Assembly: GCF_000734895.2 (NCBI RefSeq)
Contig: NZ_CP011382.1
Coordinates: 6,144,491-6,208,490 of the forward strand
Direction of reading: 5' to 3'
Length of the DNA stretch: 64,000 bases
DNA from: Calothrix sp. 336/3
GTDB taxonomy: Bacteria > Cyanobacteriota > Cyanobacteriia > Cyanobacteriales > Nostocaceae
The first letter of the stretch is position 1. Every line of letters starts with the position of its first letter. Made by a program: the position numbers and the translations under genes. This document shows positions 36,992-46,180 of the stretch, one piece after another. The notes under the pieces were generated by a model. The model saw only the letters and a list, made by a program, of their open reading frames with translations. It was not told the DNA's origin and made no database searches.

Positions 36992-37657
36992 CTAACCTTG
37001 GTAAGGATTACCCACACGATCAACAAATACATTCGATGATAGGGGTAAACGACCAGGATTGAGACGGGGTTCCGCAGCATAACCGACGGGAACAACAACG
37101 GCGATCGCCAAGTCGGGATCGTTCTCTGCACCAATCACAGCTTTCACCTTCTCTTCAATCCAACCATTCATAAAGCAGGTAGATAAACCTAAACTTTCTG
37201 CTGCTAATACCAGATGAGTCGCTGCTATCATGGCATCTTTAACAGCAAATTCCCGCTTTTTGTCACCTAATCCGGCTTGGAATTGGGGAACAGAGGTTCT
37301 AAAATAATTGACAGTTCCCTCATTAAAAGCACCAGATGCTAAACCCTGCTCTAACATTGGTGTTAAGTCTTTTTCCCCTGCTAGGACATCCGCAGCAAAG
37401 ACAAAGGATACGGGTGCTTGTACAACTTGTTTCTGATTCCAACAAGCTTCACACAGAGCGGCTTTTTGGGCTTCATCCTGAACTAAAATAATTCGCCAGT
37501 CTTGAATATTAAAACTACTGGGAGCGGCGATCGTTAATTCTACCAGTTGTTTCAGCAGTTCTGGAGTAATGGGATCGGACTTAAAAGTTTTAATTGAACG
37601 ACGCTGAATAATTGCCTTTGGAACATCTAAGGGCTGAACTTCGGTGATTGGATTCAT
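36992..37657 (-). CDS. Nitroreductase family protein
   Basis: This 221-residue flavoprotein reduces nitro or quinone compounds with NAD(P)H. The FMN-binding elements QRRSIKTFKSDPI (about 18-30), IAAPSSFNIQDWRIILVQDE and the C-terminal VVVPVGYAAEPRLNPGRLPL are present. It follows the old yellow enzyme gene by 59 bp on the same strand, and thioredoxin lies before that. Three redox proteins in one likely operon, with an ArsR-type regulator on the other side, suggest a response to electrophiles or oxidants. Confidence 0.9.
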   Translation of the reverse strand: MNPITEVQPLDVPKAIIQRRSIKTFKSDPITPELLKQLVELTIAAPSSFNIQDWRIILVQDEAQKAALCEACWNQKQVVQAPVSFVFAADVLAGEKDLTPMLEQGLASGAFNEGTVNYFRTSVPQFQAGLGDKKREFAVKDAMIAATHLVLAAESLGLSTCFMNGWIEEKVKAVIGAENDPDLAIAVVVPVGYAAEPRLNPGRLPLSSNVFVDRVGNPYQG

Positions 37658-37716
37658 AAAATTCCCCAGGGTGTTATTTCAGATTTACTTATTGGTTTGA
37701 TGTACTCAGCTGTTAG

Positions 37717-38793
37717 TTACAACCAACTGGCATATTGTATCGGTAATGTGGTGACATTTTTCCGTCGTAATTCAACCGCAGCACGATGGGACCAATAGGG
37801 ATCCCGTAGCATTTCTCGCGCTAATAGTACGATGTCTGCACGTTGGTTACGAATCAACTCGTCAGCTTGCATCGCATTGGTGATAAAGCCCACAGTTGCA
37901 GTCGCAATCTCCGCTTCTTTACGAATTCTCTCAGAGAAAGGTACTTGCCAACCAGAGCCAAAGGGATATTCTTGATAATTGGGTGTATTAAAACCGGAAC
38001 TACAATCGATTAAATCAACACCCTCTGCTTTTAATTTTTTAGATAATTCTACGGAGTCATCGATATTCCAACCACCCTCTACCCAATCACTACAGGATAA
38101 TCTAGCAGTCAGTGGAAGACGTTCGGGCCAGACTTCTTTGACTATTCTGGTAATTTCTAATGCCAAACGGATTCTGTTTTCAAAGCTCCCACCGTACTCA
38201 TCTGTACGTTGATTAGATAGGGGTGAATAAAAACTATGAACTAGATAGCCATGGGCAAAATGTAATTCTAACCATTCATACCCTGCTTCCAAAGAACGTA
38301 AAGCTGCGCCTCGAAATGCTTCTTTAACTTCTTGAATATCTTGTTTGGTCATTTCTTTGGGAATACGCCAAAGCTTCTCTGTATCAAAAGCGACAGCAGA
38401 TGCTCCTAGAGTATCCCATCCACCTTCAGTATCTGCCAGGGAATTATCCCCTTCCCAAGGACGTGCAGCACTGGCTTTTCTACCTGCATGGGCTAGCTGG
38501 ATTCCAGAAATTGCGCCATGCTCTTTAATAAATGTGTTGATGCGTTGCAGTGGGGCAATGTGTTCGTCTGACCAAATTCCGGCATCCCCTGGGGTAATCC
38601 TTCCCCGTGCTTCCACGGCTGTCGCCTCGGCAATTATTAACCCCGCACCACCAACAGCACGAGAACCTAAATGCACTAAGTGCCAGTCTGTTGCCCTGCC
38701 ATCCTCGGAACTATACTGACACATCGGAGACACGCCAATGCGGTTACGCAAAGTGACATCCTTTAGTTGAAAAGGCTCAAATAAATTTGGCAT
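37717..38793 (-). CDS. NADH:flavin oxidoreductase, old yellow enzyme (NamA/YqjM-like)
   Basis: This 358-residue FMN enzyme reduces activated C=C bonds. It shows RNRIGVSPMCQYSSEDGRATDWHLVHLGSRAVGG at the start, then HAGRKASAARPWEG, ELHFAHGYLVHSFYSPLSNQRTDEYGGS and the closing DIVLLAREMLRDPYW. The Cys in VSPMCQYSS is the thiophenol-like residue typical of the YqjM class. The length is near that of the class. It lies between trxA (96 bp upstream) and nitroreductase (59 bp downstream), probably one transcription unit. Confidence 0.95.
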   Translation of the reverse strand: MPNLFEPFQLKDVTLRNRIGVSPMCQYSSEDGRATDWHLVHLGSRAVGGAGLIIAEATAVEARGRITPGDAGIWSDEHIAPLQRINTFIKEHGAISGIQLAHAGRKASAARPWEGDNSLADTEGGWDTLGASAVAFDTEKLWRIPKEMTKQDIQEVKEAFRGAALRSLEAGYEWLELHFAHGYLVHSFYSPLSNQRTDEYGGSFENRIRLALEITRIVKEVWPERLPLTARLSCSDWVEGGWNIDDSVELSKKLKAEGVDLIDCSSGFNTPNYQEYPFGSGWQVPFSERIRKEAEIATATVGFITNAMQADELIRNQRADIVLLAREMLRDPYWSHRAAVELRRKNVTTLPIQYASWL

Positions 38794-38889
38794 AGATTCT
38801 ACCCTCTATTCCGTTGCTTGATTTTCAACTGAGTTAGGGAATAGGTAACGGGTATCTGTCTGCCAACCCATTACCTATTTACCTAATAA

Positions 38890-39213
38890 CTAAAGATACT
38901 GACCTAGGGTTTTAGCCAGAGTTGTCTTGGGAACCGCTCCAACAACAGTATCGACTTGTCGCCCTCCTTTGAATACCATCAGTGTGGGGATGCTACGAAT
39001 CCCGTAATGGCTGGCTACGGTGGGATTTTGGTCTGTATTTAATTTCACCACTTTTACCTGCCCCTCGTATTCGGTGGCTACCTCATCGACTACGGGGGCT
39101 ACCATTCGGCAAGGACCACACCAAGGAGCCCAAAAGTCTACTAGCACAGGCACTTCACTGTCGAGGACTTCTTGTTTAAATGTGGCTTCTGTCACGTTCG
39201 TTACGGTTGACAT
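38890..39213 (-). CDS. trxA: Thioredoxin
   Basis: This 107-residue protein is a standard m-type thioredoxin. The active site WCGPC gives Cys32 and Cys35 in DFWAPWCGPCRMVAPVVDEVA, and the cis-Pro loop is RSIPTLMVF. It reduces disulfides in target proteins. It is the first gene of a likely trx-OYE-nitroreductase operon, and a perfect palindrome sits 24 bp before its start, opposite an ArsR gene. Regulation of a thioredoxin by an adjacent ArsR protein is inferred from this layout. Confidence 0.97.
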   Translation of the reverse strand: MSTVTNVTEATFKQEVLDSEVPVLVDFWAPWCGPCRMVAPVVDEVATEYEGQVKVVKLNTDQNPTVASHYGIRSIPTLMVFKGGRQVDTVVGAVPKTTLAKTLGQYL

Positions 39214-39236
39214 ACTCGCCTCCCTATATAATTCGT

Positions 39237-39257
39237 TTATTCGATATAATCGAATAA
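39237..39257. promoter_or_regulatory. Perfect palindrome between trxA and the ArsR gene
   Basis: TTATTCGAT and ATCGAATAA flank ATA, giving 9-bp arms. This is the size and A/T-rich look of ArsR/SmtB operators. It lies 24 bp upstream of trxA, where bound protein could block transcription, and about 140 bp upstream of the regulator gene. Confidence 0.65.
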
Positions 39258-39394
39258 TTAAAATATAGACGAAGATTGCAGATAATGCAACTTAGCTGTG
39301 GTGGAAAGAGATTATGGGGGCAAAATGTAGTTAGAATATCTACCACTATTTATTCAATTTCGGTTGAATTTTAATTTTTAATTTTGAATTGTCT

Positions 39395-39730
39395 ATGAGA
39401 TTCCTCTATCATCCAGACCGAAAACATATCTCCTTGGCGGGGGTGCTGTATGCATTGGGCGATCCGGTGCGATTGGAGATTGTGCGGCAACTGGCAACCA
39501 GAGGTGAGCAGTGTTGTGCAGGTTTTGAGTTTGCGATCGCCAAGTCCACTATGTCCAACCACTTTAAAATTTTAAGGGAGTCGGGGGTAGTTTGGACAAG
39601 AAAAGAGGGGACACAACACATTAATTCTTTGCGAAGGGAAGAATTGGAGGTGCTATTTCCTGGTTTGCTAGATGCTGTGTTGCGTTCTGCTCAACCGATG
39701 GTAAATCAGGAAAGCTTAGTGAATAGCTAG
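39395..39730 (+). CDS. ArsR/SmtB family regulator, probable redox sensor
   Basis: This 111-residue winged-helix protein has the ArsR layout LAGVLYALGDPVRLEIVRQLATRGEQCCAGFEFAIAKSTMSNHFKILRESGVVWTRKEGTQHINSLR. The recognition helix is SKSTMSNHFKILRESG-like. It has a Cys40-Cys41 pair at the end of the second helix region rather than the CVC box of metal sensors, so a thiol switch is possible. The ATG is preferred over a TTG six bases upstream. It is divergent from trxA, with a perfect palindrome between them. It probably represses the trx-OYE-nitroreductase operon. Confidence 0.9.
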   Translation: MRFLYHPDRKHISLAGVLYALGDPVRLEIVRQLATRGEQCCAGFEFAIAKSTMSNHFKILRESGVVWTRKEGTQHINSLRREELEVLFPGLLDAVLRSAQPMVNQESLVNS

Positions 39731-39772
39731 TTAATATTAGGCAGCAGGGAGCGAGAGGCGATATATCGTCAT

Positions 39773-40591
39773 TTATTTAGATATAACCTTTTCGATTGGT
39801 ACTGCCCAACTCAGGCGATTAATTTTTTTGTGTAGGGTTTCTTCTGCTTCCGAACCGTCCATAAACACAGAAGGTGAATCCCATAGGGGGTAAGCGTGCA
39901 TACCATTCACACCGACCACTTGCCCTTGCTGGTTGAGTAATGGTCCACCACTCATACCTTTTTGAATATCATTAGTGTAACCAATTTGGTATCCTCCTTC
40001 TAAGGGTTTTGGCAGCAATAATGAGATTTTACCTGAATTAAAAACTAGCTTTTGTTTATGGGTACTATCTTCGATGTAGGGGAACCCAGCGACAAAAACA
40101 GATTCACCGACTTGGGGTTGTTTGCCAAAGGTTGCGACTGGATAGACTTGGCGATCGCAGTGGAAAGTAAGAACCGCTAGGTCATGACCTTGGGCAAAAT
40201 TCTGCTTTAATGATGGATATTTTTTGGGGATATGAGCATTCCAAATCTGACCGTCTGATGTTTGAATCCGGTAGGGGGCTTCTCCAGCGCGTAACACATG
40301 GGCATTGGTGAGTACTGTATAAACAGATTCTTTTTTTTGTAGTATAATCCCTGAGCCTAAAAAGTCCTGAGACATGACTTTGACTGTAATCTTTTGGGCA
40401 TACTGATGCAGCTTTTTGACTGCTTGGGGCGATAATTTTTCAGTTGATGCCGAGGATAGTTGGGCATTGAGGGGGGCAGTTGATTTTGCCTTGTCGCTTG
40501 GTGAGACGGTTGATGAAGAAGAGGAGATAATCTCACAGGCAGCTAATGATACACAAAATACACAGGCGATCGCCGCAATGTACCGACTCAT
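39773..40591 (-). CDS. Trypsin-like serine protease, lipoprotein
   Basis: This 272-residue protein has a lipoprotein signal with the lipobox LAAC (Cys19), a low-complexity Ser/Thr linker (about 21-55), and an S1-type protease domain. The triad is His98 in TNAHVL, Asp137 in GHDLAVLTF and Ser214 in GMSGGPLLNQQGQVVGVN. No PDZ domain follows, so it differs from HtrA/Deg proteases. It probably works anchored to a membrane in the periplasm. It is convergent with the ArsR gene, and its neighbour upstream encodes a COP23 protein. Confidence 0.9.
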   Translation of the reverse strand: MSRYIAAIACVFCVSLAACEIISSSSSTVSPSDKAKSTAPLNAQLSSASTEKLSPQAVKKLHQYAQKITVKVMSQDFLGSGIILQKKESVYTVLTNAHVLRAGEAPYRIQTSDGQIWNAHIPKKYPSLKQNFAQGHDLAVLTFHCDRQVYPVATFGKQPQVGESVFVAGFPYIEDSTHKQKLVFNSGKISLLLPKPLEGGYQIGYTNDIQKGMSGGPLLNQQGQVVGVNGMHAYPLWDSPSVFMDGSEAEETLHKKINRLSWAVPIEKVISK

Positions 40592-40754
40592 ATCATCTCA
40601 CCCCCATATCACATTCTGGGACAAGAAGATTTTGCCGAAAATTGGTGGCAAAAAAATATCTAACAAGTAGGTAACTTGCTCAAACAAACACCCTAACCTC
40701 CAAGATGATTGGGGGCTAGGGAAATAATCATCACAAAAAACTACTAGGGATGGA

Positions 40755-41327
40755 TTATGGAGTATTGCTACTGTTTGCATTCGACTCATCACCTTGTTCA
40801 ACCGTAGCACCCTTGAGGTAGGCATCAAAATTTACACTCATTCTATTACTACCTCTGACAGTATAGGGGTTGCCGGCGACCAATCCACGACGATCCATTA
40901 ATTGGTTTAAAGCAGTTTTGGGATTCGTGCCCGGTCTGAGAGTAAATAATAAGTTATTCTCTGTACAAGGTTGATTTCTTTTTGTTGTCGCACAAATCAC
41001 AGGCTGATTGTTTAAGTTACCTGCGGTAATGAATCTCAAGGTTCCATTGTCATAGCTCTTCTGAAAACGACGTGAAACTTCTGTGCAGCGCCGCAGAGCA
41101 TTCCAGTCGGTAGAGAAATAGTTATTTGATAGCCAGCGAATCATTGCTACTTTTCTACCATCGGGAGAATAGGCAACTGTCATCGGAACTCCATCTTTTC
41201 TAGTTTCACACTTGAAGGTTGTACCTCCAGCGTAACTAGGCTGTGTATGGATAACTGTACCAGCAAATCCACTTGTAACAGCGATCGCCATTCCCATCAA
41301 AAATTTTGTAGATAACCTCAGCTTCAT
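40755..41327 (-). CDS. COP23 domain protein
   Basis: This 190-residue protein has a signal peptide (hydrophobic KFLMGMAIAVTSGFAGTVI, cleavage after SYA) and a COP23 domain. Family marks are FKCETRKDGVPMTVAYS, IRWLSNNYFSTDWNALRRCTEVSRRF, ITAGNLNNQPVICATT, and CTENNLLFTLRPG. Four cysteines may form two disulfides. COP23 was described as a circadian-oscillating protein in a unicellular cyanobacterium; its molecular function is unknown. It lies 163 bp from the protease gene on the same strand, so a shared exported function is possible. Confidence 0.9.
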   Translation of the reverse strand: MKLRLSTKFLMGMAIAVTSGFAGTVIHTQPSYAGGTTFKCETRKDGVPMTVAYSPDGRKVAMIRWLSNNYFSTDWNALRRCTEVSRRFQKSYDNGTLRFITAGNLNNQPVICATTKRNQPCTENNLLFTLRPGTNPKTALNQLMDRRGLVAGNPYTVRGSNRMSVNFDAYLKGATVEQGDESNANSSNTP

Positions 41328-41490
41328 AAGAAATAGACTCTACTGAACTATAAAGAGATATTGTCCACGCACCAAGCTATATATGTATACAACCAGAGGT
41401 GTCCTAATTTCGGAAGATATCTCAGATATATCAGTAAATATATTTGATTGTGGTAAAGAAATGATAAAGAGTCATACTTAAGTCACAATC

Positions 41491-43437
41491 TCATTTCTCA
41501 GATGAAGCTGGACAAATATTGACAGATAGGCAGCTAGGAGCAAAGAGCAGAGCATTCTCATCTGTCACCTCCGATTGTTGTACAGACAATAAAGCCTCAG
41601 TATTCAGTAAAGGTAAGGTAATTTTGACGGTTGTTCCCTGGTGTAAACCAGCACTTTCTAAAGTGATAGTACCTCCCATCAGCTCAATCAAATTGCGAGA
41701 AATGGCTAAACCTAACCCCGTACCGCCCTTGCGAGCGCTGTTGCTGTCTACCATGACATAGGGACGGAAGAGTTTTTGTTGTTGTGCAAGGTCAATACCG
41801 ATACCCGTATCCTGAATGAGAATGATCACTTGTGGCTCTGCTTCTGTAGCTTGCATTTTAGTGTGAATATTAATACTGCCGACCTCAGTAAATTTTGTGG
41901 CATTGCCAATCACATTGATTAGCACCTGTTTCAGCTTTAAAGGGTCAACATTGACAGGAATTGCTGTCTCCATCTGGGAAATATTTAACTGTAAGCCTTT
42001 CTGCTGGACATTCACCGATTGTAAATTCACCACATCTTTGAGGATGTCCCGCAGGTCGATCGCCTCCAGAGCAACAGCAAGTTTACCAGCTTCACTCTTA
42101 GAATTATCCAGAATATTATTGAGGATAGCTAATAAGTACATGGCAGCGCTATCAGCAATTTGAAGGTATTCTAGTTCTTCCTCTCGGCTATCGCATAACC
42201 CTTCGCGTACGAGACGCACATAGTTGAGGATAGTATTGAGGGGATTACGTAGCTCGTGGGAGGCAGTTGCCAAGAGTTGGGTTTTACTTTGGTTTGCGGC
42301 TTTCGCTTCTTGCCAGGAAGCCTCTACTTCTTCTGCCCAAGCTTTCAGCCTTTCCACCATCTGATCTAGAGCTTGGGATAATTGATTGAATTCTCGAATG
42401 GAAAAATCACGGGGTACGGGTGTGGTGCTGTTGTGGCTGTGTAAATTGAGGGCATAGTCCCGTAGTTCTTCCACCGGACGAGCCAAACACCGGGCTAAAT
42501 ACAGGGCAGCAGCTAAACTAGTCGCGACCAAACCTACTGTTAAGGTGACTAAAATTACCTTGATTTGTCCGAGTCCATAGAGGGCATTACTGACAGGGGT
42601 GACAGCCATAATCACCCATTTTTGGTTAGGGATTGTAGGGTTATTGATTGCTGTGTAGCCTACGAGTAATTCTTCCCCTTTGTTGCCGAAAAACAAATGT
42701 AGTGAGTCTTGGTGTCCTTGGAGAGCGTCTTTCACTATCTGTGCTAAACGTTCGGCATCATCATGTTCATTAATGTTGCTACCAATGTAGCTGGAAATGG
42801 GGTGGGAGAGGATAGTACCGTTTTCCGCGATGATAACTGTTGAGCCTGCAAGTACACCAGGTTGGTTGGTGACGATTTCGTGAGCAAATTTGGATTGAAA
42901 AATCAGGTTGTAGCGCCATTGCCCTGTTTTATCGTATACAGGACTAGATAGTAATAGCCGCAAATGGTTGTGAGTTTCTCTCTTACCCGTAGTGCCAAAT
43001 TTTGGAGGGAGTATTGGCTCTATTGTGATGCCATCTGGAGATGGGGAGGAGAGCATCTCGACTGTTTGGGAGCAAGTACTGGTGATGACTTGCTGAGTTT
43101 GGGCATTTGTGAGTTGAATGCACTCAACTTGTGGGGGGAGATGGGCAGTTAGCTGGGTGAAAAACAATTGAACTGCGGGAATTTCTCCAGATTTCAGGGC
43201 TTCTGTTTGGCTCGCAGTGAATAAGTTAGCTTTGAGGGTGGCGATCGCATCATCTAAATTTTTTCCCTTAATAATGGCATTGGCGGTTAAATTTTGCCTG
43301 GAAGTGTCGAGCAAACTAGAGCTTGCCTTTTTGTAAGCAACAGTCTCTCCAATTAATAAGACTGGCACAGACAAAAGCAAAATCTTGGAGACTAAAATCC
43401 GGCGAAAAGATGATTGACGTTGCTTAAGCATCAGCAC
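41491..43437 (-). CDS. Membrane sensor histidine kinase with Cache-type sensor
   Basis: This 648-residue kinase has a membrane segment at about 13-32, an extracytoplasmic dCache-like domain of about 255 residues (including LLLSSPVYDKTGQWRYNLIFQ and GEELLVGYTAINNPTIPNQKWVIMAVTP), a second segment at about 292-316, and HAMP. His394 lies in ATASHELRNPLNTILN, followed by an ATPase domain with LKQVLINVIGNATKF, QDTGIGID and GGTGLGLAIS. The sensor type usually binds small organic molecules outside the cell. There is no receiver domain and no linked regulator. The usable start may be the second or third Met. Confidence 0.9.
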   Translation of the reverse strand: MLMLKQRQSSFRRILVSKILLLSVPVLLIGETVAYKKASSSLLDTSRQNLTANAIIKGKNLDDAIATLKANLFTASQTEALKSGEIPAVQLFFTQLTAHLPPQVECIQLTNAQTQQVITSTCSQTVEMLSSPSPDGITIEPILPPKFGTTGKRETHNHLRLLLSSPVYDKTGQWRYNLIFQSKFAHEIVTNQPGVLAGSTVIIAENGTILSHPISSYIGSNINEHDDAERLAQIVKDALQGHQDSLHLFFGNKGEELLVGYTAINNPTIPNQKWVIMAVTPVSNALYGLGQIKVILVTLTVGLVATSLAAALYLARCLARPVEELRDYALNLHSHNSTTPVPRDFSIREFNQLSQALDQMVERLKAWAEEVEASWQEAKAANQSKTQLLATASHELRNPLNTILNYVRLVREGLCDSREEELEYLQIADSAAMYLLAILNNILDNSKSEAGKLAVALEAIDLRDILKDVVNLQSVNVQQKGLQLNISQMETAIPVNVDPLKLKQVLINVIGNATKFTEVGSINIHTKMQATEAEPQVIILIQDTGIGIDLAQQQKLFRPYVMVDSNSARKGGTGLGLAISRNLIELMGGTITLESAGLHQGTTVKITLPLLNTEALLSVQQSEVTDENALLFAPSCLSVNICPASSEK

Positions 43438-43838
43438 ACTCTCTCAGCATCTGCAAACCATGACAGCAGGAAAATTAAATTTAGATCGGTTAATGTTTGA
43501 ATAGTTCGCCAAACATTGCAGTATCTATTTCCCCTCAAAATCAATTGCCTAGGGACAGAGCAAAAATCCCGAAAATGGGGATAGTTAGCTGTGACAGCAA
43601 ATTGATTTGCAGACAAGTTAGTTGCTGAGAATAGGTGACAGGGGTTTTCCTGCATCGTTATTTTTTGTCAAAATCAACAGTCTGAACAATTTTCGATTTC
43701 AGATGGGGGCGAATTTTTCTGAGGAAAGATGCCTGATTATCCAGATGTTGCCAGATTTGGCAATTAAAGCTGAATATATGAGGCAATTTTCACCAATCTC
43801 CAATCTCCAATTGATAAATTCAAGCTCAAAACAAGCTT
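43438..43838. other. Intergenic region
   Basis: About 400 bp between the divergent histidine kinase and RibD-C genes. No supported coding frame, hairpin or repeat was identified; it presumably contains both promoters. Confidence 0.4.
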
Positions 43839-44519
43839 ATGTTAAAACATCGTCCTCATACCACTGTGGTTTTGGCAATGAGTGCAGATGGCAAAATAGC
43901 AGATGTGGCGCGATCGCCTGCACGGTTTGGTTCAAAGGTTGACAAAACACACCTGGAAAAGCAAATTGCCACTGCCGATGGGGTTTTATTTGGCGCTGGG
44001 ACTTTGCGCGCTTACGGTACAACTCTTACCGTATCACACCCTGAACTGATACTAAAGCGAATCAGGGCTGGTAAACCCTCACAACCAGTTCATATAGTAC
44101 TTACAGACTCTGCTCATCTGGATCCGGAGATGCGTTTCTTTCAACAACCGATAAAACGCTGGTTAATTACCACCACTGCGGGGGCAATTTTTTGGCAAAA
44201 TCGGGCAGAATTTGAGCGAGTCATGACATTTGAAACAGCCACAGGAAAAGTAGACATTGCCACAGCCTTAAAATACCTAACCACTTTGGGTATAGCACAA
44301 TTATCTGTTCTCGGTGGAGGTGATGTGGTGGCTTCCCTATTGGCATTGAAATTTATTGATGAAATTTGGCTGACTGTGTGTCCGATAATTATTGGTGGGG
44401 CGATCGCGCCGACTCCTGTATCTGGCATAGGTTTTTTAGCTGATAATTACCCTCAGTTAGAGCTCTTAGAAGTGGAGAGAATTAACCAAGAAGTCTTTTT
44501 ACACTACAGATTGATTTGA
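43839..44519 (+). CDS. RibD C-terminal domain protein (pyrimidine reductase-like)
   Basis: This 226-residue protein is a stand-alone RibD_C domain, a DHFR-like fold. It shows TTVVLAMSADGKIAD at the start, then ADGVLFGAGTLRAYGTTL, and the NADPH-site motif LSVLGGGDVVASLLALKFIDEIWLTVCPIIIGG. In the riboflavin pathway this reductase converts the ribosylaminouracil intermediate after deamination; here the deaminase part is absent, so it may complement a split RibD or reduce another substrate. The FemAB-like gene follows 40 bp downstream. Confidence 0.88.
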   Translation: MLKHRPHTTVVLAMSADGKIADVARSPARFGSKVDKTHLEKQIATADGVLFGAGTLRAYGTTLTVSHPELILKRIRAGKPSQPVHIVLTDSAHLDPEMRFFQQPIKRWLITTTAGAIFWQNRAEFERVMTFETATGKVDIATALKYLTTLGIAQLSVLGGGDVVASLLALKFIDEIWLTVCPIIIGGAIAPTPVSGIGFLADNYPQLELLEVERINQEVFLHYRLI

Positions 44520-44558
44520 TCAATTAAACTCAAAAAAGCTTTGTTTCGGAAACCCGTG

Positions 44559-45752
44559 ATGGTGGAACAACTCAAACCGCGTTATTCTGTTGCCTGGATT
44601 AATCAGATTGCTGAAGTTCCCCAGACTGCTTGGGATGCTTTGGCAATGTCACTGAAAACACCCTTTTTCGAGTGGGATTGGTTACATAATTTAGAAAGCT
44701 CTGGAAGTGCTACAGCAAAAACAGGTTGGTTGCCCAATCATTTAACATTGTGGCGCGATCGCAGTCTGATTGCTGTGGCTCCTCTGTATCTCAAAGGACA
44801 TAGTTACGGGGAGTTTGTCTTTGATCAGCAATGGGCAGAATTATCTCAAAGAATTGGGGTGGAATATTACCCGAAGCTCTTGGGAATGGCTCCTTTTACT
44901 CCGGCAGAGGGATATCGATTTTTAATTGCTCCGGGGGAAGATGAGGTAGAAATTACCACGCTGATGTTACGGGAAATCGATAGTTTTTGCCAGCGAAATC
45001 GCATATCTGGCTGTCATTTTCTCTATGTTGATCCCCAATGGCAAAAAATTGCTGAACAGCAGGGTTATACTCCCTGGTTACACCATAGTTATATTTGGCA
45101 GAATTCGGGTTTTGAGAGTTTTGATGGTTACTTGCAAGTTTTTAATGCTAACCAGCGACGAAATATTAAACGAGAGCGCAAAGCAGTGGAAAAAGCTGGT
45201 TTACGACTACAAGCAGTCACGGGGGAAGAAATTCCTCTGTCGATGTTTTCCTTGATGTATGATTTTTATGCTGATACTTGCGATAAGTTTGGCTGGTGGG
45301 GGAGTAAGTACCTGACAAAGAAGTTTTTTCAGCAGTTACATGATAATTACCGCCATCGGGTAGTATTTTTTGCTGCCTACGGGGATGGAAAACCAGGGCA
45401 ACCTGTGGGAATGTCTTTTTGTTTATTCAAGGATGAGAGGTTGTATGGGCGCTACTGGGGCAGTTTCCAAGAGATAGATTGCCTACATTTTGATGCTTGT
45501 TATTATGCGCCGATTGAGTGGGCGATCGCCAATAATATCCAACTCTTTGATCCCGGTGCGGGTGGCAGACATAAAAAACGCCGAGGGTTTCCAGCGACTG
45601 GGAATTATAGTCTCCATCGCTTCTACAATCATCGTCTGGGGCAAATATTATCTGCCCATATCCGTGAGGTGAATGTACATGAACAACAAGAAATAGATGC
45701 TATTAACGCAGAGTTACCCTTTGCTCAACCCAAGAGTCTGGAGAATCCCTGA
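44559..45752 (+). CDS. FemAB-like acyltransferase (DUF482, GNAT fold)
   Basis: This protein of about 397 residues matches the DUF482/FemAB-like group, which has a tandem GNAT fold and is related to enzymes that add amino acids to peptidoglycan. It shows WDALAMSLKTPFFEWDWLHNLESS, YSVAWINQIAEVPQTAWDAL, NANQRRNIKRERKAVEKAGL, HFDACYYAPIEWAIANN and the terminal FDPGAGGRHKKRRGFPATG. The ATG start fits the usual family beginning. The true acceptor is unknown. It lies 40 bp after the RibD-C gene and may be co-transcribed with it. Confidence 0.88.
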   Translation: MVEQLKPRYSVAWINQIAEVPQTAWDALAMSLKTPFFEWDWLHNLESSGSATAKTGWLPNHLTLWRDRSLIAVAPLYLKGHSYGEFVFDQQWAELSQRIGVEYYPKLLGMAPFTPAEGYRFLIAPGEDEVEITTLMLREIDSFCQRNRISGCHFLYVDPQWQKIAEQQGYTPWLHHSYIWQNSGFESFDGYLQVFNANQRRNIKRERKAVEKAGLRLQAVTGEEIPLSMFSLMYDFYADTCDKFGWWGSKYLTKKFFQQLHDNYRHRVVFFAAYGDGKPGQPVGMSFCLFKDERLYGRYWGSFQEIDCLHFDACYYAPIEWAIANNIQLFDPGAGGRHKKRRGFPATGNYSLHRFYNHRLGQILSAHIREVNVHEQQEIDAINAELPFAQPKSLENP

Positions 45753-45854
45753 GATCAGCTTTTCTTGGGATTTCCTGCTTGGGTTCATCACTTCCAGGTC
45801 TGACAACAGTTAGAATCCAATTATTCCTAATACCATTAGATTTCAGACTTAATC

Positions 45855-46121
45855 ATGTTCCAAACATTTAGAGCAATCTTAAGAGGAAATTTGTTGCATT
45901 GGGGAGACGAAGTAAAACCCCTTTCTAGAGATGAAATCGGAGTACAGGTCTTAGTGACAATTCTGGAAGATGAGCCAATACCAGAAGCAACTGGACGAGG
46001 TAAAAGAATGGCAGCAGTGTTGGAAAAACTAGCACAAACACAAGCTTTTACAGAAATCGATCCGGTAGCTTGGCAGAGGGATGTAAGACAAGATAGGGAA
46101 CTTCCTGGTCGAGATAAATAA
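45855..46121 (+). CDS. Solitary antitoxin-like protein
   Basis: This 88-residue protein resembles the short cyanobacterial antitoxins that lie directly before a PIN-domain toxin gene. The family pattern is visible: a short beta strand, FRAILRGNLLHWGDEVKPL, then VQVLVTILEDEP, then the helical MAAVLEKLAQTQAFTEIDPVAWQRDVRQDRELPGRD. No toxin follows: after the stop there is only an 8-codon frame and then a minisatellite. The toxin may have been lost. The family assignment is from memory of the sequence pattern. Confidence 0.6.
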   Translation: MFQTFRAILRGNLLHWGDEVKPLSRDEIGVQVLVTILEDEPIPEATGRGKRMAAVLEKLAQTQAFTEIDPVAWQRDVRQDRELPGRDK

Positions 46122-46180
46122 TGTTATGGAATCCTTTTGAAGAATAATTATTAATTATCAACTTTGAGATTGGTTGGCGA

